The notes beneath the pieces were generated by a model. That model did no database searches and was not told the DNA's origin. It saw only the letters and a program-made list of their open reading frames with translations. 5,343 nucleotides of DNA from JANXAZ01 sp037446605 (GTDB lineage Bacteria; Pseudomonadota; Alphaproteobacteria; Geminicoccales; Geminicoccaceae): contig JBBIIE010000226.1 of the NCBI GenBank assembly GCA_037446605.1, positions 1-5,343 of the forward strand. The letters run 5' to 3'. The translations under genes were made by a program, and so were the position numbers. Shown here piece after piece: positions 1 through 4,545 of the stretch; within the stretch, counting starts at the first letter, position 1; every line of letters begins with the position of its first letter.

Positions 1-1164
1 CTGCTCGCCGCCGCGGCGGCGCTCCGCGAGCGCGCCGGGCCGGTGCTCGAGGCCAACGCCCGCGACCTCGAGGCGGCCCGCCGCCAGGGGCTCGCGGGCG
101 CGCTCCTCGACCGGCTGCTGCTCGAGGCCAGGCGCCTCGAGGGGATCGCCCGCGGGCTCGAGGAGATCGCCCGCCTGCCCGATCCGGTCGGGGCCGAGCT
201 CGCCCGCTGGACCCGCCCGAACGGGCTCGACATCGCCCGGGTGCGGGTGCCGCTCGGCGTGATCGGGATCGTCTACGAGAGCCGCCCGAACGTCACCGCC
301 GATGCCGGCGGGCTCTGCCTCAAGGCCGGCAACGCCGCGATCCTCCGGGGCGGCAGCGAGAGCTTCCACTCGAGCCGGGCGATCCTCGACTGCCTGCAGG
401 AGGGCCTGCGCGCGGCCGGGCTGCCCGCGACCGCGATCCAGGCGGTGCCGACCACCGACCGCGCCGCGGTCGGCCATCTGCTGCGCCTGGCCGAGTTCGT
501 CGACGTGATCGTGCCGCGCGGCGGCAAGTCCCTGATCGAGCGGGTCTACGCCGAGAGCCGCATCCCCGTGCTCGCGCATCTCGAAGGCAACTGCCACACC
601 TACCTGCACGCGAGCGCCGATCCGGCCATGGCGGTGGCGGTGACGCTGAACGCCAAGCTGCGGCGGACCGGGATCTGCGGCGCGACCGAGACGCTGCTGT
701 GCGACCGGGCCGCGGCGGCACGGCTCCTGCCGCCGGTACTCGATGCCCTGATCGCGGCCGGCTGCGAGATCCGCGGCTGCCCCGAGACCTGCGCGCTCGA
801 GCCGCGTGCCGTGCCGGCGAGCGAGCGGGACTGGTTCACCGAGTATCTCGATGCGATCCTGGCGGTGAGGGTCGTGGCCGGGCTCGAGGAGGCGATCGAC
901 CACATCGAGCGCTACGGCTCGCACCACACCGAGGCGATCATCGCCGCCGACCGGGCGGCGGCCGAGACGTTCCTCGCCCGCGTCGACAGCGCCATCGTGC
1001 TGCACAACGCCAGCACCCAGTTCGCCGACGGCGGGGAGTTCGGGATGGGGGCCGAGATCGGCATCGCCACCGGCCGGCTGCACGCGCGGGGGCCGGTCGG
1101 CGTCGAGCAGCTCACCACCTACAAGTACGTGGTGCGCGGCAGCGGCCAGTGCCGCCCGGGCTGA
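1..1164 (+). CDS. proA: Glutamate-5-semialdehyde dehydrogenase (gamma-glutamyl phosphate reductase), 5' end missing
   Basis: ProA catalyses the second step of proline synthesis in the cytosol, the NADPH-dependent reduction of L-glutamyl 5-phosphate to glutamate 5-semialdehyde. The frame is open from base 1 and gives 387 residues before TGA at 1162-1164. E. coli ProA has 417 residues, so roughly 30-40 N-terminal residues lie upstream; the in-frame GTG at 43 is internal, not the start. Family blocks seen (codons counted from base 1): YESRPNVTADAGG from about 92, VPRGGKSLIERV near 172-183, HLEGNCHTYLH near 190-200, and RRTGICGATETLL with the predicted catalytic cysteine at codon 226 (bases 676-678). 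The C-terminus carries GIATGRLHARGPVG and LTTYKYVVRGSGQ, both typical. No frameshift or lost motif is visible. It overlaps the proposed nadD start by 16 bases. In alphaproteobacteria proB and often obgE lie upstream, which cannot be checked here. Confidence 0.97.
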   Translation: MLAAAAALRERAGPVLEANARDLEAARRQGLAGALLDRLLLEARRLEGIARGLEEIARLPDPVGAELARWTRPNGLDIARVRVPLGVIGIVYESRPNVTADAGGLCLKAGNAAILRGGSESFHSSRAILDCLQEGLRAAGLPATAIQAVPTTDRAAVGHLLRLAEFVDVIVPRGGKSLIERVYAESRIPVLAHLEGNCHTYLHASADPAMAVAVTLNAKLRRTGICGATETLLCDRAAAARLLPPVLDALIAAGCEIRGCPETCALEPRAVPASERDWFTEYLDAILAVRVVAGLEEAIDHIERYGSHHTEAIIAADRAAAETFLARVDSAIVLHNASTQFADGGEFGMGAEIGIATGRLHARGPVGVEQLTTYKYVVRGSGQCRPG

Positions 1165-1844
1165 GCGCACCGCCCGCCGACCCGACGGGCGGGCTGCGCC
1201 GCCGCGTCCGCCTCCTGCTGCCGCTCGCCGACGCGCCCGAGCCGCGGGCCGAGCCGGAGCCGCGACGGGGGCTGCGCGTCGGGCTCCTGGGCGGCTCCTT
1301 CAACCCGGCGCACGACGGCCATCGCTACGTGAGCCTGCAGGCGCTGCGCCGGCTCGGGCTCGACCAGGTGTGGTGGCTCGTGAGCCCGCAGAACCCCTTG
1401 AAGCCCCGGGCCGGCACGGCACCGCTCGCGGAGCGGCTGGAGGTCGCACGCCGGGTCGCGGCGCACCCGCGCATCAAGGTGCTCGACCTCGAGCGGCGGC
1501 TCGGCACGGTCTACACGGTCGACCTTTTGCGCCGGCTCGCCGCCTGGCGCGGCTACCGCTTCGTGCTGCTGATCGGCGCCGACAACCTCGCCCAGCTGCC
1601 GCGCTGGCGGCACTGGACGGAGCTCGTGCAGCGGGTGCCGATTGCCGTGGTCGACCGCGAACCCTATTCTCGGGCTGCGCTGGCCGGGGTGGCGGCGCGC
1701 CGGCTCGCGGCGCAGCGTCAGGAGGCGGAACGCGCCCGCGGGCTCGTCGACCGGGCACCACCGGCCTGGACCTTCCTGCGGCTGCGCCCGCACCCGGCCT
1801 CGAGCACCGCGATCCGCGCGGGTGCGATGCCGCCGCGGGGATGA
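1149..1844 (+). CDS. nadD: Nicotinate-nucleotide adenylyltransferase
   Basis: NadD joins nicotinate mononucleotide and ATP to give nicotinic acid adenine dinucleotide and pyrophosphate, the penultimate step of NAD synthesis, in the cytosol. From the chosen start the protein has 231 residues. The nucleotidyltransferase signature GGSFNPAHDGH lies at about 48-58 (T/HxGH-type ATP site), WWLVSPQNPLKP follows, and the SSTAIR motif that closes the ATP site is at 218-223. The start is uncertain. No ATG or GTG lies in frame between the proA stop and the first motif. GTG 1149 is the nearest standard start and overlaps proA by 16 bases without a clear Shine-Dalgarno; CTG 1161, overlapping the proA TGA, is the alternative. 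Either choice leaves about 40 Arg/Pro/Leu-rich residues before the Rossmann core, although many alphaproteobacterial NadD proteins also have an extra N-terminal tail. The stop overlaps the rsfS ATG by four bases. Function is secure; the start is not. Confidence 0.93.
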   Translation: MPPGLSAPPADPTGGLRRRVRLLLPLADAPEPRAEPEPRRGLRVGLLGGSFNPAHDGHRYVSLQALRRLGLDQVWWLVSPQNPLKPRAGTAPLAERLEVARRVAAHPRIKVLDLERRLGTVYTVDLLRRLAAWRGYRFVLLIGADNLAQLPRWRHWTELVQRVPIAVVDREPYSRAALAGVAARRLAAQRQEAERARGLVDRAPPAWTFLRLRPHPASSTAIRAGAMPPRG

Positions 1845-2275
1845 GGAACGGAGGTCGACCGATCGCCGAGGCAGTGCCACCGGACGGACCGGAACCCCAG
1901 GCGGAGCCCCACGGCCCGCTGGCTCCCGACGAGCTGCTCGCGCTCGTCACCCGCTCGCTCGAGGACGACAAGGCGATCGAGCCGAGCGTGATCCCGCTCG
2001 CCGGCAAGACCCAGATCGCCGACTGGATGGTGGTCGCCACCGGCACGTCCAGCCGGCACATCGCTTCGATGGCCGACAAGCTCCTGCTGCGGCTCAAGGA
2101 GGCCGGCCACGAGGCGGCCTCGGCCGAGGGCAGGGGCGATCCGCAGGCCTCCTGGATCCTGATCGACGCGGGCGACGTCATCGTCCACCTGTTCCGCGCC
2201 GAGACCCGCGCCTTCTACGACATCGAGAAGCTCTGGTCGCTCGTGCCGCCGGCGCGCGCCGCGGCCGGCGGCTGA
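1841..2275 (+). CDS. rsfS: Ribosome silencing factor RsfS (Iojap/YbeB/DUF143 family)
   Basis: RsfS binds ribosomal protein uL14 on the 50S subunit and blocks joining with 30S, slowing translation under starvation or in stationary phase. The 144-residue product has the full family core from about residue 31 to 133: DDKAIEP at 42-48, DWMVVATGTSSRH at 61-73, then WILIDAGDVIVHLF at 105-118 and the closing YDIEKLW at 126-132. The first 30 residues are rich in Pro, Glu and Gly and have no counterpart in the 105-residue E. coli protein; they look disordered. ATG 1841 overlaps the nadD TGA (ATGA), which favours translational coupling, but nothing well spaced precedes it. An in-frame GTG at 1874 would give 133 residues and lies behind a GGAGGT at 1850-1855, though the 18-base gap is too long for an ordinary site. 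rlmH follows without a gap. Confidence 0.94.
   Translation: MRNGGRPIAEAVPPDGPEPQAEPHGPLAPDELLALVTRSLEDDKAIEPSVIPLAGKTQIADWMVVATGTSSRHIASMADKLLLRLKEAGHEAASAEGRGDPQASWILIDAGDVIVHLFRAETRAFYDIEKLWSLVPPARAAAGG
1850..1855 (+). promoter_or_regulatory. GGAGGT Shine-Dalgarno-like hexamer inside the rsfS 5' end
   Basis: A perfect anti-16S match (GGAGGT) sits nine bases into rsfS as annotated. It lies 18 bases before an in-frame GTG at 1874, longer than usual spacing, and no ATG, GTG or TTG lies at normal distance. It may help recruit ribosomes finishing nadD, or it may be chance. It bears on which rsfS start is used. Confidence 0.3.
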
Positions 2276-2725
2276 GTGCGCTGCCTGGTCCTCGCGATCG
2301 GCCGCTGCCGCGACCCGGCGCTCCTGGCCCTGCTCGACCGCTACCTGGCGCGGCTCGCCGGCACGGTCGAGATCCGCGAGCTCGAGGCGCGCGGCGAGCC
2401 GGCCCGGCGCCGCGCCCGCGAGGCGCGCCTGATCCTGGATGCCCTGCCCCCGGGCGTCCCGCTCGTGGCCCTCGACGAGCGCGGCGAGCTCCTCGGCAGC
2501 GCCGAGCTCGCGCTCCGGCTCGGGCGGCTGGCCGAGGAGAGCCGGACGCTCGCCTTCGCCATCGGCGGCGCGGACGGGCTCGATCCCGCCGTGCGCGAGC
2601 GGGCCCGTCTCGTCCTGGCGCTCGGCCGGTTGACCTTCCCGCACGAGCTCGCCCGGCTCCTCCTGGTCGAGCAGCTCTACCGGGTGCACACGATCCTGGC
2701 CGGCCATCCCTATCACCGCGGCTGA
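2276..2725 (+). CDS. rlmH: 23S rRNA (pseudouridine1915-N3)-methyltransferase RlmH
   Basis: RlmH is a small SPOUT-class, S-adenosylmethionine-dependent enzyme that methylates pseudouridine 1915 in helix 69 of 23S rRNA, acting on assembled 70S ribosomes. The 149-residue product is close to the usual 155-160. Landmarks in order: LVLAIGRCRDP at 4-14 (first strand, family-like N-terminus), LVALDERGELLGS at 63-75, the cofactor loop IGGADG at 96-101, FPHELARLLLVEQLYR at 121-136, and the C-terminal PYHR at 145-148 that forms part of the knotted active site. The GTG start immediately follows the rsfS TGA (TGAGTG). There is no good Shine-Dalgarno, so reinitiation after rsfS is likely. The N-terminal match to the family supports this GTG. 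The pairing with rsfS is widely conserved and both proteins act on the ribosome. It looks like the last gene of the operon, because a gap follows. Confidence 0.95.
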   Translation: MRCLVLAIGRCRDPALLALLDRYLARLAGTVEIRELEARGEPARRRAREARLILDALPPGVPLVALDERGELLGSAELALRLGRLAEESRTLAFAIGGADGLDPAVRERARLVLALGRLTFPHELARLLLVEQLYRVHTILAGHPYHRG

Positions 2726-2745
2726 GGGGGCGGCGGCCGGACCGC

Positions 2746-2774
2746 TTGGCGGCGCGCCCGCCGGCCTCTAGAAG
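2746..2774 (+). promoter_or_regulatory. Possible sigma70-type promoter for ggt
   Basis: TTGGCG (2746-2751) and TAGAAG (2769-2774) are separated by 17 bases and each matches four of six consensus positions. Transcription would begin near 2781, giving a leader of about 20 bases that still contains the Shine-Dalgarno. The pair lies in the 76-base gap between rlmH and ggt. Very GC-rich promoters are hard to call by eye, and the -35 box overlaps a small hairpin, so this is tentative. Confidence 0.3.
2748..2762 (+). other. Small GC-rich hairpin between rlmH and ggt
   Basis: GGCGG (2748-2752) and CCGCC (2758-2762) form a five-base-pair stem with a five-base loop, extendable by two T-G wobbles. An alternative stem pairs GGCCGG (2735-2740) with CCGGCC (2761-2766). 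No T-run follows, so this is not a standard intrinsic terminator; short stems like this are common by chance at this GC content. Confidence 0.25.
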
Positions 2775-2785
2775 CGCCGCGCCCC

Positions 2786-2793
2786 GGGAGGAG
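2786..2793 (+). promoter_or_regulatory. Ribosome binding site of ggt
   Basis: GGGAGGAG contains the core GGAGG at 2787-2791, with ten bases before ATG 2802. It is the only well-formed, reasonably spaced Shine-Dalgarno in the window. It fixes the ggt start and suggests that ggt is translated independently of the operon upstream. Confidence 0.75.
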
Positions 2794-2801
2794 ACGGCGA
2801 G

Positions 2802-4388
2802 ATGCGCGACTTCCACCTGCTCGGCCGCTCGGCCGCCTACGGCACGCGCGGCATGGCCGCGAGCTCGACGCCGGAGGCGACGCTCGTCGCCCTCGACGTG
2901 CTGCGCGGCGGCGGCAACGCGATCGACGCGGCGCTCGCGGCCGTGGCCGTGCAGTGCGTCGTCGAGCCGGCGATGACCGGGATCGGCGGCGACTGCTTCG
3001 CGCTCTGGGCGCCGGCCTCGGGCGGGGTCGTGGCGGTCAACGGCTCGGGCCGGGCGCCGGCCGCGGCGACGCCCGAGCGGCTGCGCGAGCTCGGTCTCGC
3101 CGAGATCCCCGCCTCGAGCCCGCACGCCGTGACCGTGCCCGGGGCGCTGCGTGCCTGGCAGCTGCTGGCCGAGCGGTTCGGCACGCGGCCCCTGGGCGAC
3201 CTCCTGCAGCCGGCGATCCGGCTCGCCGAGGAGGGCTTCCCGGTCGCCCCGCGGGTGGCCTTCGACTGGCAGCGCCACGCCGCCACGCTGGAGCGCAGCG
3301 AGGGCGCGCGGACCCACTACCTGCCGGGCGGCAAGCCGCCCGCGGAGGGGCGGATCGTCCGCCTGCCGGTGCTCGCCCGCACGCTCAGGACGGTGGCCGA
3401 GCGCGGCGTCGAGGCGTTCCATGCGGGCGAGCTCGCCGAGCGGATGGTGCGCACGCTGCAGGCCCTGGGCGGCCTGCACACGCTCGAGGACCTCGCCGGC
3501 CAGACGGCCGAGGCGGTCGAGCCGATCCACAGCGCCTACCGCGACGTGCGCGTCTATCAGTGCCCGCCCAACGGCCAGGGCGCGGTGACGCTTCTGCTCC
3601 TGAACATCCTCGAGGGCTGGCCGCTCGGCACGATGGAGCTGCTCGGCGCGGAGCGGCTGCACCTCTTCGCCGAGGCGAGCAAGCTCGCCTTCCGCGACCG
3701 CGACGCGCTGCTCGCCGACCCGGCGGCGATGCCGGTCCCGGTCGACCGGCTGCTCGACAAGGCCTACGCCGCCCGGCTGCGCGAGGCGGTCGACCGCGAC
3801 CGCGCCCTGCGCAGCCTGCCGCCGCCGCTGCTCCAGGCGCACAAGGACACGACCTACCTCGCCGTCGTCGACCGCGACCTCAACGCGGTGTCGTTCATCA
3901 ACTCGCTGTTCGAGGGGTTCGGCTCGGGGCTCTGCTGCCCCGAGACCGGCGTCCTGTTCCACAATCGCGGCAAGTCCTTCCGGCTCGATCCCGCGCACCC
4001 GAACGCGATCGGCCCGGGCAAGCGGCCGATGCACACGATCATCCCGGCGATGGCGTTCCGCGGTGGCGAGCTCTGGCTCGCCTTCGGTGTGATGGGCGGG
4101 CACTTCCAGCCCATGGGCCAGGCGCAGCTGCTGACCGCCATGGTCGACCACGGGCTCGACCCGCAGGCGGCGGTCGAACTCCCGCGCTGGTCGGCCTACC
4201 CGACCGACCTCGAGGTCGAGCGGCGGATCCCGGCACCGGCCCGCGCCGGGCTCCAGGCCAAGGGCCATGCGATCGTCGAGCCCGAGGGCCCGCTCGGCGG
4301 AGCCCAGGCGATCCTGGTCGACCGCAAGCGCGGCGTGCTCGTGGGCGGCAGCGACCCGCGCAAGGACGGCCTCGCACTCGGCTTTTGA
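2802..4388 (+). CDS. ggt: Gamma-glutamyltransferase-family Ntn-hydrolase, probably cytoplasmic (YwrD/HpxW-like)
   Basis: Members of this family are made as a proenzyme that cuts itself before a threonine, which then becomes the nucleophile. Classical GGT removes or transfers the gamma-glutamyl group of glutathione. The 528-residue product shows the N-terminal block GMAASSTPEATLVALDVLRG (17-36) with GGNAIDAA next, EPAMTGIGGDCFALW (55-69), and NGSGRAP (80-86), where Arg84 is the likely ligand of the substrate carboxylate. HKDTTY at 347-352 places the predicted cleavage between Asp349 and Thr350, giving subunits of about 349 and 179 residues. FINSLFEGFGSG, GKRPMHTIIPAM and VMGGHFQPMGQ follow. 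There is no signal peptide or membrane segment, unlike periplasmic E. coli GGT of about 580 residues, and Tyr352 replaces the His of the usual TTH. This resembles the YwrD branch; oxamate amidohydrolase HpxW is another relative of similar length. Family is sure, substrate is not. Confidence 0.92.
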   Translation: MRDFHLLGRSAAYGTRGMAASSTPEATLVALDVLRGGGNAIDAALAAVAVQCVVEPAMTGIGGDCFALWAPASGGVVAVNGSGRAPAAATPERLRELGLAEIPASSPHAVTVPGALRAWQLLAERFGTRPLGDLLQPAIRLAEEGFPVAPRVAFDWQRHAATLERSEGARTHYLPGGKPPAEGRIVRLPVLARTLRTVAERGVEAFHAGELAERMVRTLQALGGLHTLEDLAGQTAEAVEPIHSAYRDVRVYQCPPNGQGAVTLLLLNILEGWPLGTMELLGAERLHLFAEASKLAFRDRDALLADPAAMPVPVDRLLDKAYAARLREAVDRDRALRSLPPPLLQAHKDTTYLAVVDRDLNAVSFINSLFEGFGSGLCCPETGVLFHNRGKSFRLDPAHPNAIGPGKRPMHTIIPAMAFRGGELWLAFGVMGGHFQPMGQAQLLTAMVDHGLDPQAAVELPRWSAYPTDLEVERRIPAPARAGLQAKGHAIVEPEGPLGGAQAILVDRKRGVLVGGSDPRKDGLALGF

Positions 4389-4403
4389 GGCGCCGGCCGC
4401 GCC
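4389..4403 (+). other. Hairpin immediately after the ggt stop
   Basis: GGCGC (4389-4393) and GCGCC (4399-4403) form a perfect five-base-pair stem around a five-base loop, starting at the base after the ggt TGA. A short GTTC/GAAC pair (4404-4407 with 4414-4417) and TTT follow. It could slow or end ggt transcription, but the stem is short and no proper T-run is present. Confidence 0.27.
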
Positions 4404-4462
4404 GTTCGCGGTTGAACTTTCCTGCGGTCGATCCATAACCCTCCGAGCGCCGGCCGTCGCCG
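4390..4462 (+). repeat. Near-identical 15/16-base direct repeat in the ggt-mrpA gap
   Basis: The 15 bases at 4390-4404 and the 16 bases at 4447-4462 both read GCGCCGGCCG followed by CGCCG, differing only by an extra T in the second copy. The copies start 57 bases apart, either side of the promoter-like pair. They could be paired protein-binding sites, or coincidence in sequence built mostly from GCC and CGG units. Confidence 0.35.
4412..4439 (+). promoter_or_regulatory. Possible sigma70-type promoter for mrpA
   Basis: TTGAAC (4412-4417) and CATAAC (4434-4439) are 16 bases apart, each four of six to consensus, in one of the few AT-richer patches of the window. Transcription would start near 4446 and leave a leader of about 100 bases before the mrpA ATG. 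Its place in a 157-base gap between unrelated genes makes a promoter here plausible. The spacer contains the left arm of the long inverted repeat. Confidence 0.38.
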
Positions 4463-4520
4463 GCCGGCCCGCTTCGCCCCGCGAGCGCTCACGCCGGTAG
4501 CCGACGTCCTTCGACCGCAG
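4422..4520. repeat. Perfect 10-base inverted repeat flanking the mrpA leader
   Basis: CTGCGGTCGA at 4422-4431 is the exact reverse complement of TCGACCGCAG at 4511-4520, with 79 bases between the arms. The pairing does not extend in either direction. Inside lie the GCCGGC hairpin (4449-4464) and a further GAGCGC/GCGCTC pair (4445-4450 with 4485-4490), so a nested structure can be drawn. The right arm ends 25 bases before the mrpA ATG. Confidence 0.5.
4449..4464 (+). other. GCCGGC stem-loop in the mrpA leader
   Basis: Two copies of the self-complementary GCCGGC (4449-4454 and 4459-4464) flank CGTC and form a six-base-pair hairpin with a four-base loop. It lies just downstream of the predicted transcription start and would be part of the leader RNA. 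No T-run follows, so it is not an evident terminator. Confidence 0.35.
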
Positions 4521-4524
4521 CCCT

Positions 4525-4529
4525 GGGAG
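4525..4529 (+). promoter_or_regulatory. Weak, distant ribosome binding site of mrpA
   Basis: GGGAG at 4525-4529 is the best Shine-Dalgarno match before mrpA, but it is 16 bases from ATG 4546, longer than usual. An in-frame TAG at 4498-4500 and the absence of GTG or TTG between it and the ATG leave ATG 4546 as the only upstream start. Initiation is therefore probably weak or helped by leader structure. Confidence 0.35.
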
Positions 4530-4545
4530 CAGCCGAGCGCGGCCG

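Noticed and set aside
43..45. GTG as the proA start
   Set aside because: The same frame is open upstream to base 1 with family-like sequence, and ProA needs about 30-40 more N-terminal residues; the gene enters from outside the window.
1119..1880. A 253-codon open frame on the minus strand opposite nadD
   Set aside because: It has no family motif and is a GC-driven shadow; the plus-strand NadD signatures explain the stretch.
2735..2766. Intrinsic terminator after rlmH
   Set aside because: GGCCGG/CCGGCC and an alternative GGCGG/CCGCC stem can be drawn, but no T-run follows and short GC stems are expected by chance here.
1642..2976. A 444-codon plus-strand frame crossing the nadD end, rsfS, rlmH and the ggt start
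   Set aside because: It is almost entirely Arg/Pro/Ala/Gly, lacks domains and cuts across four motif-rich genes in a different frame.
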